Below, piece after piece: positions 1 to 8,840 of a stretch of DNA of 64,000 bases (within the stretch, counting starts at the first letter, position 1; each line of letters starts with the position of its first letter). A program made the translations under genes and the position numbers. Below the pieces are notes generated by a model, which did no database searches, was not told where the DNA came from, and saw only the letters and a list, made by a program, of their open reading frames with translations. This DNA is from Rahnella variigena (GTDB taxonomy: Bacteria > Pseudomonadota > Gammaproteobacteria > Enterobacterales > Enterobacteriaceae): positions 3,286,001 to 3,350,000 of the forward strand of contig NZ_NSDJ01000001.1 of NCBI RefSeq assembly GCF_003610915.1. Reading direction: 5' to 3'.

Positions 1-316
1 TAGTCAGACCTACAGTATATTTCAACTCATTGTTGTCTGAAATTAATGCCTGGCTTTCAGAAGTATCCATTGCGTTAGGGGTAAGCACAACACCAGCCTG
101 ATCTTTAATAATCATACCTGAGTTACTTGTCATGCTAGAGCCTACGACAACAAGATTTTCATAAGAAGAAGTTTGCCCGTTAAATTGAACTTGTGCGGAA
201 AGATCTGCAGGGCAACTGTTCAGCTTAATAATAAAAGTGCCGGAAATCGAAACGGTACCGGTGTCTTCTGCGTATGCACCCATTGCAGCAACCATGCCGG
301 CAGCCAGTACGCTCAT
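1..316 (-). CDS. Fimbrial major-subunit-like protein, 5' part only (gene runs off the left edge); leader apparently frameshifted
   Basis: The minus strand reads MSVLAAGMVAAMGAYAED and then a chaperone-usher pilin-like beta-strand-rich sequence (TGTVSISGTF... with a conserved Cys in LNSCPADL) to the window edge. A pilin of this type would be exported and polymerised on the cell surface. The best ribosome binding site (GGAGAGA, minus strand, 347-353) sits just before a TTG at 341 that opens MKLNTFI followed at once by a stop. Removing one base near 317-319 would fuse it in frame to MSVLAAG and restore an ordinary Lys-start leader. Either this is a real frameshift (silenced pilin) or a sequence error in a T/A run, or translation begins at the ATG at 316 without a good ribosome site. 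The family is inferred from pattern, with no C-terminal beta-zipper motif visible because the gene is cut. Confidence 0.6.
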   Translation of the reverse strand, partial: MSVLAAGMVAAMGAYAEDTGTVSISGTFIIKLNSCPADLSAQVQFNGQTSSYENLVVVGSSMTSNSGMIIKDQAGVVLTPNAMDTSESQALISDNNELKYTVGLT

Positions 317-387
317 TTTAAATGAATGTATTAAGTTTCAAAATTATCTCTCCATTTCAATTTTGTTAGTTGAACCCTGAATCCATA

Positions 388-421
388 TGCAGGGGAGAGG
401 CATTTGCAGGGGAGAGGCATT
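388..421. repeat. Perfect tandem duplication of 17 bp upstream of the fimbrial gene
   Basis: The unit tgcaggggagaggcatt occurs at 388-404 and again without a gap at 405-421. It lies about 50-80 bp upstream of the pilin ribosome site, so it is in the promoter or leader region of that gene. Confidence 0.9.
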
Positions 422-782
422 ATTCACATTGTCGCTGTGGAAATAAACACAGTGAACTTAAACATTCATTCATTTTATTAAAGAGTTTATAATTATTTGT
501 TCTATTACATATAATTACATGATAAAAAAAATCCTAATTGCAAATTAATAAAACCCACATTCACCCAGGCACTTGGAAACTGCGACACAACCACATATAT
601 TATGAAAAAAACAAATCCAGGTACGCTTTCTTTATAATCCATTTAAAATAAGCATGGTAGATTTGTGCGTAGTTTGAATTTTTAATTTCTTTAAAATATC
701 ACACAAATCTCAATCAACGCCTGTGGAGATGAATTTACAGGCTGACCAAACCATCATTTCTGAAAAAACCAAGTGAGAAAAA
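422..782. other. AT-rich intergenic region between divergent pilin and LysR genes
   Basis: This interval is strongly A+T-rich compared with the rest of the window, with several A/T runs. It must hold the promoters of both divergent genes. No coding sequence or clear operator was found. Such AT-rich fimbrial promoters are typical H-NS targets, but that is an inference here. Confidence 0.5.
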
Positions 783-1724
783 ATGAAACTCAATCACAAC
801 ACGGAACGTCTTAATGCTATTAAGGGTTTTGATCTTAACTTGTTAACCATGTTTGAATCTGTTTATATCCATGGCAGCATCACCAAAGCTGCCGGTATAT
901 TGGGACTGACGCCTTCCGCCGTCAGCCAGGCTATTGGGCGTTTACGAGATCACTTTTCTGATCCCCTCTTCGTCCGGCAGGGGAAAAACCTTTCCCCAAC
1001 CAAAACGGCGACAGGAATACATGAAAAACTCTTTGAGTCCTATGATAATTTATTGGCCAGGTTTCAGGAAATAGATCACCCACTTGCCATTTCAAATATA
1101 GTGATTAATTGTCCACCCTATTTTTCTCTCACCATACTCGGCCCCTTAGTCAGGGCTATCGACAAAATAGCACCAGGCTGCAAAGTAACTCACACTGTGG
1201 TAGGAAATTCTTCCCAGGCAATAGATGATTTACTGACTTTTCGTAAAACTGACATCGTGTTTGATATCAACCCACATAAGAATCTATCTCGTAATACTTT
1301 TTTACTGTATGAGGAACCTCTGGTAGTGATACGTGCAAAAAACCATCCAAGAATTAAAGATAAAGCCTCGCCAGAAGATGTTATGAAGGAAGAGTTCACG
1401 TTTATCAGCAATGACAGCTTGCTACGAATTAACCTCGCTCAACAACTTGAGAAAAGAATAAGTGTTAAAAGGAAAATTCGTTATTATGTAGGTTATATCG
1501 GTGCCGCAATGCCGGTCGTTGAAGCCACAGACACACTGGCATTTGTGCCGCTCAAGGCATATGAAGAATATAAAAAACAGTATGATATTTGTGCGGTTAA
1601 TGTGGATATGAATCTGCCAAGCATACCGGTCTATATGGTTTACAACAAAACGTCTTTAAATAATCAGTTCTTCTGTAAAGTGATAAGAGCGCTAGAGGAA
1701 ATGTTCCCTCCCATCCCTGCATAG
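783..1724 (+). CDS. LysR-type transcriptional regulator (LeuO/NodD-like subgroup)
   Basis: A 313-aa protein with the N-terminal winged helix-turn-helix of LysR regulators (residues about 16-75: FDLNLLTMFESV, SITKAAGILGLTPSAVSQAI, DPLFVRQGKNLSPT), followed by a periplasmic-binding-protein-like effector domain. The DPLFVR-x-G-x-x-LSPT form is typical of the LeuO/NodD branch. It is transcribed away from the truncated pilin gene, and an AT-rich leader precedes the ATG (GTGAG about 8 nt upstream). Its targets cannot be read from sequence: the pilin locus is the nearest candidate, but it could also act on the monooxygenase operon 230 bp downstream, since B. subtilis ytmI-type operons are run by a LysR protein. 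Codon use is more AT-rich than in the genes to its right. Confidence 0.9.
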   Translation: MKLNHNTERLNAIKGFDLNLLTMFESVYIHGSITKAAGILGLTPSAVSQAIGRLRDHFSDPLFVRQGKNLSPTKTATGIHEKLFESYDNLLARFQEIDHPLAISNIVINCPPYFSLTILGPLVRAIDKIAPGCKVTHTVVGNSSQAIDDLLTFRKTDIVFDINPHKNLSRNTFLLYEEPLVVIRAKNHPRIKDKASPEDVMKEEFTFISNDSLLRINLAQQLEKRISVKRKIRYYVGYIGAAMPVVEATDTLAFVPLKAYEEYKKQYDICAVNVDMNLPSIPVYMVYNKTSLNNQFFCKVIRALEEMFPPIPA

Positions 1725-1760
1725 CTGAAGGATAAATAACCTATGCCGCTATAGCATTCT

Positions 1761-1785
1761 AAAGGCGACATAAGTCGCCTTTTAT
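1761..1785 (+). terminator. Rho-independent terminator after the LysR gene
   Basis: A 9-bp stem (aaaggcgac / gtcgccttt) with a 4-nt loop and a short T tract follows the LysR stop codon by about 40 bp. Confidence 0.75.
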
Positions 1786-1891
1786 GTTTTTCAAGCACCC
1801 GGTTTATCTTTCCCGGCTAAGATCCGCGCACATGTCGCCCGCCAGCCCACATCCATTCTCATCTCCCGCAACTCCATAGCAACTATTGTTG

Positions 1892-1950
1892 TTTTACATC
1901 TTTTGTCCCTGACTTTAATAATCCCTGTTAACGACGTGTTGCGAATAAAG
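1892..1950 (+). promoter_or_regulatory. Putative promoter block, shared with 7084-7137
   Basis: ttttaca (1892-1898), 10 unconserved bases, then ctgactttaataatccct (1909-1926), and later gaataaag (1943-1950). The same arrangement recurs upstream of the peptide-binding protein gene at 7084-7137 with the same spacing between the first two blocks. TTTACA with TAATAA 17 nt later fits a sigma-70 -35/-10 pair. The wider conservation suggests a common activator site. Inference from sequence comparison only. Confidence 0.65.
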
Positions 1951-1959
1951 GGAAAAACG

Positions 1960-2958
1960 ATGGGATACCGTTTAAGTTTGCTTGAAAAAAGTCCGCTGGA
2001 TGAGCATGAAGATGCCGCAGGGGCATTACGCAGGACGCTGGAACTCGCCAAAAATGCAGAGCGCTGGGGCTATCACCGGTTCTGGCTGGCGGAGCATCAT
2101 AATACTGACAAACTCGCGATCTCTTCGCCGGAAATCGTGATCGCCTGGATCCTCGCGCATACGCAGCACCTGCGGGTAGGTTCCGGTGGGGTCATGCTGC
2201 AACATTACAGTCCGTATAAAGTGGCGGAAAATTTTAATCAGCTGGCATCACTTGCCCCCGGCCGTGTAGATATCGGCATTGGCAAAGCGCCGGGCGGATT
2301 ACCGCTTTCGACCCATGCGCTGCAACACGCGGTGGATCCGGCACGTAAGGGCGATTTCGCGGAACAATTGAGTCAGCTCGACGACTGGCTTTCAGTGCCC
2401 GTCAGAGGCAAAGACGCCGATGCGCTTTCTGCTACCCCACAGCCGCCGCAGTCAGCCTCACGTTTCTTATTAGGTGCCAGCGAACAAAGCGCCCGTCTGG
2501 CCGCCAGTCTCGGCTGGAATTTCGTCTTTGCTGCGCACCTGAATGCCGACGAGCGCGATATTTCCAGCGCCCTTTCCGCTTATTCGCACGACAGTCACGG
2601 TAAGCGGGCGCTTCTGGCTGTGCCGGTAATTGTCGCTGATACCACCGAACAGGCTGCACGGCTGGTGGATAAAACGCAGCGGTATCGCGTTATCGCCAGC
2701 GACGGGCAAAGCGTCAACGTCGGCAGCCATGAACAAGTTGAGGCGTATCTGCGTCAGTCAAAAGCAAAATCTCATCGTATTGAAGAACGTCAGTCCGAAG
2801 TGTTGTACGGCACCGGTGAGGATGTTCATCAGCAACTGGAAACATTGCAGGCAAGGTACGGTGTGGAAGAATTTATCATTGATACGCCGGTTTCTCAGCC
2901 TCATGCGCGCCTGCGTTCCCTCGAACTGTTAGCCACGTCCAGCGTTGCGCTGGCTTAA
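1960..2958 (+). CDS. Luciferase-like (LLM) flavin monooxygenase, CmoO/YtmO-like
   Basis: Starting at the ATG at 1960 gives 332 aa (MGYRLSLLEKSPLDEHE). The longer reading from 1903 runs through the putative promoter block and lacks a ribosome site, whereas AAGGGAAA precedes 1960. The single-domain luciferase-like fold is shown by the LAEHHN motif (about residues 42-47), RVGSGGVMLQHYSPYKVAE (75-93) and PGRVDIGIGKAPGG. Members bind FMNH2 supplied by a separate reductase and insert oxygen into small organic or organosulfur substrates. It is the first gene of a tight unit with the acetyltransferase (9-bp gap) and a second, NtaA-type monooxygenase. That trio matches YtmO, YtmI/SnaA and YtnJ of B. 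subtilis, so a role in S-modified cysteine breakdown is inferred; the substrate is unknown. Confidence 0.85.
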   Translation: MGYRLSLLEKSPLDEHEDAAGALRRTLELAKNAERWGYHRFWLAEHHNTDKLAISSPEIVIAWILAHTQHLRVGSGGVMLQHYSPYKVAENFNQLASLAPGRVDIGIGKAPGGLPLSTHALQHAVDPARKGDFAEQLSQLDDWLSVPVRGKDADALSATPQPPQSASRFLLGASEQSARLAASLGWNFVFAAHLNADERDISSALSAYSHDSHGKRALLAVPVIVADTTEQAARLVDKTQRYRVIASDGQSVNVGSHEQVEAYLRQSKAKSHRIEERQSEVLYGTGEDVHQQLETLQARYGVEEFIIDTPVSQPHARLRSLELLATSSVALA

Positions 2959-2967
2959 GGACACACT

Positions 2968-3528
2968 ATGAGCCACGTGATCCGCCTTGCTCAGGAATCA
3001 GAAGCGGCTGCGCTGCACAGCCTTTTGCAAAAAGCTTACGCGCCGCTGCTGGAACATGGCATTCATTTCACCATCACCCGCGCCAGCGTTGAGGATGTGC
3101 GGGATGTTATCCGCAATGAAACCACGTATGTGCTGGAAAAAGACGGCGTACTGACGGCGACGCTGACCACGCGTTTTTTGTGGACGCCTGCGAAAAATCA
3201 TCTTGCGCCGTGGCCGTTTGTTCACTGGTTTGCGGTGGCGGAACACGCCAAGGGTCAGGGTTTTGGCAATGAAATTATCCGCTACGTCGAAGAAACATTC
3301 TTACGCGACACGCTGAAATCACCGGCGGTGTATCTGGCGACGGCGGTAAACCATCCGTGGCTGACCGCATTGTATCAGCGACGCGGTTACGAGCCGTTTC
3401 ATCGGGCGACCAATCCGCTGGGCGTCGAACTGGTGTATCTGCGCAAAATCCTCAATCAGCAGGCATTCGATGCCCAGGAGCAGGCGCTGCTGGTTCGCTC
3501 TGTCGCTGAATTACGCACGCTGGCTTAA
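2968..3528 (+). CDS. GNAT-family N-acetyltransferase (SnaA-like)
   Basis: A 186-aa protein with GNAT architecture. An acetyl-CoA pyrophosphate-loop type segment, FAVAEHAKGQGFGNEIIRYVEE (about residues 88-109, containing the Q/R-x-x-G-x-G/A pattern as KGQGFG), is followed by a variable C-terminal half with LYQRRGYEPFHR, the usual beta6/alpha4 closing element. GNAT enzymes transfer acetyl from acetyl-CoA to amines. It lies between two LLM monooxygenase genes in one transcription unit. In the B. subtilis pathway SnaA acetylates S-modified cysteines before the monooxygenases act, and the same order of events is inferred here. No matching deacetylase (SndA) gene is present in the window. Confidence 0.85.
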   Translation: MSHVIRLAQESEAAALHSLLQKAYAPLLEHGIHFTITRASVEDVRDVIRNETTYVLEKDGVLTATLTTRFLWTPAKNHLAPWPFVHWFAVAEHAKGQGFGNEIIRYVEETFLRDTLKSPAVYLATAVNHPWLTALYQRRGYEPFHRATNPLGVELVYLRKILNQQAFDAQEQALLVRSVAELRTLA

Positions 3529-3563
3529 CGGCGGCTGAATAATATAATCTTAAGGATGAATCA

Positions 3564-4907
3564 ATGAGTCAGAAAAAACAGTTACGTCTGGGTGCCATTA
3601 TTCAGGGTGCGTCGGGAAATATGTCCGCATGGCGTCATCCGGATGCCGTCGCCGATGCCAGTATTAATATTCAGTTCTGCCAGCAATTAGCGCAACGAGC
3701 CGAACAGGCTAAGTTTGATTTCTTATTTGTCGCTGACGGACTTTATATTACCGAGAAATCTATTCCGCATTTTCTCAACCGTTTTGAGCCGATTACCCTG
3801 CTTTCAGCGCTGTCGCTGGTGACTCAAAAAATCGGTCTGGTGGCGACATTATCGACCTCTTACAGCGAACCGTTTACCGTCGCACGCCAGTTCGCCAGCC
3901 TCGATCATCTGAGCGGTGGCCGTGCGGGCTGGAACGTAGTGACCTCGCCGCTGGAAGGTTCGGCGAAAAACTTCTCCCGCGATAAACATCCGGAACATGA
4001 CGAGCGTTACCGCATTGCCAGCGAATACGTCAGCGTGGTGAAAGGCCTGTGGGACTCGTGGGAAGAAGACGCGTTTGTGCGCAACAAAAGCACCGGCCAG
4101 TTCTTTGCGCCACAGAAACTGCACACGCTCAATCACCACGGTAAATACTTCTCGGTGCAGGGGCCGCTGAACGTCGGACGCTCGCCACAAGGCCGTCCGG
4201 TTGTCTTTCAGGCCGGAGCATCAGAACAGGGCAAAGCCTTTGCCGCCGAAGCTGCCGACGCTATTTACACCCGTCAGGAAACCCCAGAACTGGCACGTGA
4301 ATTCCGCCTCGACGTCCAGCGCCAGTTAGCAGAAAACGGCCGTGACGCTGAGGACATCCGCGTATTCCAGGGTATCAGCGTGATTATCGGCGACTCGCCT
4401 GCCGATGCCGAACGCAAGTACCAGGAAACCGCGCAATTGGTGACGCTGGAAAGCGCGCTGGATTACCTCGGCCGCTACTTTGAGCATCACGATTTTGCGC
4501 AATACGCTCCGGATGCTCCCTTCCCGGACATCGGTGATTTAGGGCAAAACAGTTTCCGCAGCACGACAGATGAAATCAAACGCAACGCTCATGAACACGG
4601 GCTGACACTACGACAGGCCGCTCTGGAAGCCGCCACACCGCGCCCGACCTTCTCTGGCACTGCCGAAGACGTCGCCGACGGTCTGGAACACTGGTTCACC
4701 TCAGGCGCAACCGACGGTTTTATCGTTCGTGGCGGCACCCCGACGGCGTTCGATGATTTCATCGACAGCGTAATCCCAATTTTGCAGGCACGCGGGTTAT
4801 ACCGGACGGACTATGAGGCGCAGACCCTGCGGGGGAATCTGGGGTTAAGTGAGCCGGAGAATCAATTCACTGCTAAGAGTGTGCATTCCGATGCACTGAC
4901 GGTTTAA
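3564..4907 (+). CDS. NtaA/SnaA/DszA-family flavin monooxygenase (CmoJ/YtnJ-like)
   Basis: A 447-aa LLM protein of the long NtaA/SnaA/DszA/SoxA subgroup, marked by [21 protein letters not shown] near the N-terminus, [40 protein letters not shown] (about residues 100-130), [28 protein letters not shown] and the late [14 protein letters not shown]. These proteins use FMNH2 from a partner reductase to cleave C-N or C-S bonds (nitrilotriacetate, pristinamycin, dibenzothiophene sulfone). A ribosome site (AAGGAT) precedes the ATG. It closes the operon begun at 1960, and the next 670 bp are the inverted-repeat structure. A second paralogue of the same subgroup faces it at 5581-6882. Substrate inferred, not shown. 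Confidence 0.9.
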   Translation: MSQKKQLRLGAIIQGASGNMSAWRHPDAVADASINIQFCQQLAQRAEQAKFDFLFVADGLYITEKSIPHFLNRFEPITLLSALSLVTQKIGLVATLSTSYSEPFTVARQFASLDHLSGGRAGWNVVTSPLEGSAKNFSRDKHPEHDERYRIASEYVSVVKGLWDSWEEDAFVRNKSTGQFFAPQKLHTLNHHGKYFSVQGPLNVGRSPQGRPVVFQAGASEQGKAFAAEAADAIYTRQETPELAREFRLDVQRQLAENGRDAEDIRVFQGISVIIGDSPADAERKYQETAQLVTLESALDYLGRYFEHHDFAQYAPDAPFPDIGDLGQNSFRSTTDEIKRNAHEHGLTLRQAALEAATPRPTFSGTAEDVADGLEHWFTSGATDGFIVRGGTPTAFDDFIDSVIPILQARGLYRTDYEAQTLRGNLGLSEPENQFTAKSVHSDALTV

Positions 4908-4913
4908 GGTCAA

Positions 4914-5577
<664 letters not shown>

Positions 5578-5580
5578 AAA

Positions 5581-6882
5581 TTAACGCCCTGGCAGTTTGG
5601 ATGCTAATCCAAGATTTCCCCTGAAATCCTCCCCCAGATACTCTGTATCAATCAGGTTCCGTTTCCGCAACTCAGGCAGCAAACCGTTGATCAGCAAATC
5701 TTCCTGATCTGCCTGACCCAGTCCGTGAAGGGAAATCACGTCCAGCACACCGGCGCGGTAGCGCTCTTCGATAGCATCGGCCAGCTGTTCCGGCGTACCG
5801 GCGACAAACCAGTGGCCGGTTTCCTGAGCCTGCACGATCAGTTCGCGCAGCGTCAGCCCCTGTAAGGCGAAACGCTTAAAAATTTCCGCACGGCCGCGAC
5901 GGCGGTTAATCTGCTCGATGTCCGGCAGTAACCGTAACGGGATGGGCTGATCCAGCGCGGCGTCGCGTAAGTCAATGTCGCCGCCGAGCATATCCGCCAC
6001 CCTGAGACGCCCCTGCTGATAATCAATCCGCTCGTGTTTTTCAAACAACCGGCGTGCCACATCTGACGGACTTTCTCCGATGATTGAATGAAAAGAGTTC
6101 ATGATTAACGGCCGGCTTTCATGGCGGCCAATAGCATCGGCATGTTGATGAACACGTTCAACAAACGCTTTCGCGTCATCCAGTGTCGGCTGGGAGGTGT
6201 AAATCACTTCCGCATATTTCGCGCCGAGCTTCAGCCCCTCTTCTGACTGCCCGGCCTGAAACTGTACCGGACGGTGCTGAGGCGGCGGCGGAACGTTCAG
6301 CGGCCCCTGAACACGGAAAAAGTCGCCGTGATGATTGATCGGATGCAGTTTGCGCGGATCAATACTTACGCCGCCGTTTTTGTTGCGTACCACCGAATCA
6401 GGCTGATTGGCATCGAATAAGGCATTAATCACTTCGATAAACTCAGTCGCTCTGGCGTAACGCACTTCGGGCGCAGGCAATTGTATGTCACCGAAATTCT
6501 CTTCGCCGACAGAAGACGTTACCGCATTCCAGCCCGCCCGACCGCCGCTGACGTGATCGAGCGTGCCGATCAGTCGCGCCAGGTTATACGGGTGCTGATA
6601 GGTAGTGGACACTGTGGCAATCAGGCCAATCTGAGATGTAACCTGACTCAGCGCCGCCAGCGTTATCAGCGGATCCTGACTGCCGGTCGAACCGGAAAGC
6701 CCGTCGGGATCTGCCTGCAATAAATCGGCGGTAAACAGCCCGGTGATTTTCTCTCTTTCCGCGATATTTGCCAGTGTGATAGCACGCGAAATACCGGTCT
6801 GGCGGCGGGTGTCGTTCGATGCGTGGATCACGCTCCCTGCCCCGACCAGGGTTTTTAAACGTCTGCGGGATGTATTCGTCAA
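5581..6882 (-). CDS. Second NtaA/SnaA/DszA-family flavin monooxygenase; TTG start proposed
   Basis: The family signatures are [67 protein letters not shown] and a C-terminal ISLHGLGQ region; 433 aa from the proposed start. An in-frame ATG at 6909 would give 442 aa, but AAGGAG lies inside that extension, 6 nt before a TTG at 6882 (LTNTSRRRLKTLVGAG), so TTG is the likelier start. It is divergent from the peptide-importer operon at 7197 and convergent with its paralogue at 3564-4907. It belongs to the same subgroup as that paralogue but is clearly diverged, so it probably acts on a different related compound. It needs a flavin reductase that is not encoded nearby. Confidence 0.88.
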   Translation of the reverse strand: MTNTSRRRLKTLVGAGSVIHASNDTRRQTGISRAITLANIAEREKITGLFTADLLQADPDGLSGSTGSQDPLITLAALSQVTSQIGLIATVSTTYQHPYNLARLIGTLDHVSGGRAGWNAVTSSVGEENFGDIQLPAPEVRYARATEFIEVINALFDANQPDSVVRNKNGGVSIDPRKLHPINHHGDFFRVQGPLNVPPPPQHRPVQFQAGQSEEGLKLGAKYAEVIYTSQPTLDDAKAFVERVHQHADAIGRHESRPLIMNSFHSIIGESPSDVARRLFEKHERIDYQQGRLRVADMLGGDIDLRDAALDQPIPLRLLPDIEQINRRRGRAEIFKRFALQGLTLRELIVQAQETGHWFVAGTPEQLADAIEERYRAGVLDVISLHGLGQADQEDLLINGLLPELRKRNLIDTEYLGEDFRGNLGLASKLPGR

Positions 6883-7083
6883 GATGATCTCCTTTATCTG
6901 CATAAGCACAGTACTGTCTGTGTTAAAAAGCGTCTGCGTTAAAAATAGAGACCACCGCTAATTACACCACGAAGAAAAAAGCATTTTATTACCCTCAATT
7001 GAGATAAGCCGGTAATTACCCCCTTCTTTAAACCGCAGAGATTTACATAGTCATTTATTGAGGCTGGTAAGCAAATATTGTGA
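6883..7083. promoter_or_regulatory. Divergent control region with two short perfect palindromes
   Basis: This is the promoter region of the minus-strand monooxygenase. It contains ctcaattgag (6994-7003) and ggtaattacc (7011-7020), both perfect 10-bp palindromes with centres 17 bp apart, in an A+T-rich setting. They are candidate operator sites; the regulator is unknown. Confidence 0.45.
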
Positions 7084-7137
7084 TTTTACAACTTAGCAAC
7101 CTGACATTAATAATCCCTTCAGCTGCGCGGAATAAAG
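7084..7137 (+). promoter_or_regulatory. Putative promoter block, shared with 1892-1950
   Basis: ttttaca (7084-7090), ctgacattaataatccct (7101-7118) and gaataaag (7130-7137) repeat the block upstream of the gene at 1960, with 17 of 18 bases identical in the central part and identical spacing from the first block. It lies 60-110 bp before the ATG at 7197, consistent with a promoter. The alternative gene start at 7080 would place this block inside the coding region, another reason to reject that start. Confidence 0.65.
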
Positions 7138-7196
7138 CGGCGTTATTTATTGAGTTCATTCGAATAATTCATGACTTATTACCTGACGGGAAATGT

Positions 7197-8819
7197 ATGA
7201 AATCCTCTGTTAACGTTCGTTCTCTCACTGCGCTTGCGCTGTTAGTGCTCTCTTCCGGTCAGTCACTGTATGCCGCAGAACAACCGCAACAAGGCGGGAA
7301 TCTGACGTGGGGCGTGGAAACCGAACCCAATACGCTCAATCCACAGTTAAACGGCCAGTCAAAAGCGGAACTGATCCTGCGTGTTGCCTATGAATCGCTG
7401 TTAGCACGCAAGCCGGACGGCTCTTACATTCCGTGGCTGGCAACCGGTTATCAGGTGTCTGACGATGGCAAAACCTACACGTTTACGCTGCGCGATGACG
7501 TGAAATTCTCTAATGGCGAGAAATTTAATGCCGCTGCCGTCGCCGAAAATTTCCGTCATGCACAGGATCCGGCGTATTGCGCAGGGTCGAGTATTTGCGC
7601 GCTCGCTGGGCGAATTGCCAGTGTCGCCACGCCGGATGAACACACCGTCAGCATTACGCTGAAAGACGTTTACAGCCCGTTCCTTTCGTTTGCTTCCGGC
7701 CTGAAGCTGATATCGCCTTCTTCATGGACTTCACCGCAGCTGAAATCCGGTGGTACAGACATCGCGGGTACCGGGCCATTTATTCTCAAACGCTATGAGA
7801 AAGGTCAGCAGATTGAATATGTGCGCAACCCGGATTACCGCTGGGCGTCGGCGAATGCGAAACATCAGGGTCCGGCATATCTCGAAGGGATTACTTACCG
7901 TTTCCTGCCGGAATCTTCCGTGCGCACCGGCGCGCTGCTGTCCGGTCAGGTAGATGTGATTGAAGGCGTTTCCGGTAACGATGCCGGTGAATTCAAAGAC
8001 AATCCTGATTTCTCTTACCAGCACGCACTCAATACCGGCACACCTTACTCGTTGTTCCTGAATGTGAAATATGGCCCGACGCAGGACGTCAAAGTCCGTC
8101 AGGCGATATTACAGGGTCTGGATATTTCACCGATTTTGCAGTCGATCTATCGCGGCGAACGCACGCGTGTCTGGGGCATTACGTCGCCGGTCGATCCGTT
8201 GTATGACGCCAGCCTGAGCGGTAAATACGGCAATAACCCGACGCTCGCAAACCAGTTGCTTGATGAAGCAGGCTGGAAAAACAAAGGCGCTGGCGGCATC
8301 CGCACCAAAAACGGCCAGCCGCTGAGCATTGAAATTATTCAGGCGCAGGCGACCGTGCGCGACCAGCGCGATGTGCTGTTGCAGGCGATACAGGCGCAGG
8401 CTCGGCAGCGGATGGGCGTGGATCTGAAGATCCGTTATGTCGATTCCGGCACCTATACCGAAGTGCGTAAAACCGGCCAGTTCGGATCGATTGCCAACTC
8501 CAATACCGACACTGACGGCATTGATATCGAAAATCACTATCTGCCCGTCAATGGCGGCGGTGCGATCAACTACAGCCGCACCGATGCGCCGGAAATTATT
8601 CCGCTGCTCAAAGGCGCGTCGCTGACGCTGGATAACGCACAGCGCAAAACCTTCTACGGTCAGTTGCAAAACTTTGCCGTGTTGCAACAGGCACTGGCGA
8701 TCCCGCTTTACGAGCCGGAAGACCAGATTGCGGCAGCGTCTTACGTTCACGGTGTCGGCTTCAGGCCTTTCAAACAGATGCCTGAAAACGCCTATGACGT
8801 CTGGCTGAGCAAGCATTAA
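7197..8819 (+). CDS. Peptide/organic-substrate ABC importer, periplasmic binding protein (DppA/OppA family)
   Basis: 540 aa from the ATG at 7197, which opens a clear Sec leader (MKSSVNVRSLTALALLVLSSG, cleavage likely after SLYA before AEQPQQGG). The SBP_bac_5 fold is shown by GGNLTWGVETEPNTLNPQLN, ARKPDGSYIPWLATGYQVSDDGKTYTF and NTGTPYSLFLNVKYGPTQDVKVRQAI. The in-frame ATG at 7080 would hide the leader 39 residues inside, so it is rejected. It is the first gene of a five-component importer (binding protein, two permeases, fused double ATPase) and lies divergently next to a monooxygenase, so the cargo is probably the precursor of the monooxygenase substrate rather than ordinary peptides. Inference from context. 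Confidence 0.9.
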   Translation: MKSSVNVRSLTALALLVLSSGQSLYAAEQPQQGGNLTWGVETEPNTLNPQLNGQSKAELILRVAYESLLARKPDGSYIPWLATGYQVSDDGKTYTFTLRDDVKFSNGEKFNAAAVAENFRHAQDPAYCAGSSICALAGRIASVATPDEHTVSITLKDVYSPFLSFASGLKLISPSSWTSPQLKSGGTDIAGTGPFILKRYEKGQQIEYVRNPDYRWASANAKHQGPAYLEGITYRFLPESSVRTGALLSGQVDVIEGVSGNDAGEFKDNPDFSYQHALNTGTPYSLFLNVKYGPTQDVKVRQAILQGLDISPILQSIYRGERTRVWGITSPVDPLYDASLSGKYGNNPTLANQLLDEAGWKNKGAGGIRTKNGQPLSIEIIQAQATVRDQRDVLLQAIQAQARQRMGVDLKIRYVDSGTYTEVRKTGQFGSIANSNTDTDGIDIENHYLPVNGGGAINYSRTDAPEIIPLLKGASLTLDNAQRKTFYGQLQNFAVLQQALAIPLYEPEDQIAAASYVHGVGFRPFKQMPENAYDVWLSKH

Positions 8820-8840
8820 TCAGAAGTAAGGAATCAGAAT

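Noticed and set aside
8127..8816. 229-codon open frame on the minus strand
   Set aside because: Antisense to the peptide-binding protein gene, no ribosome site and shadow-type composition.
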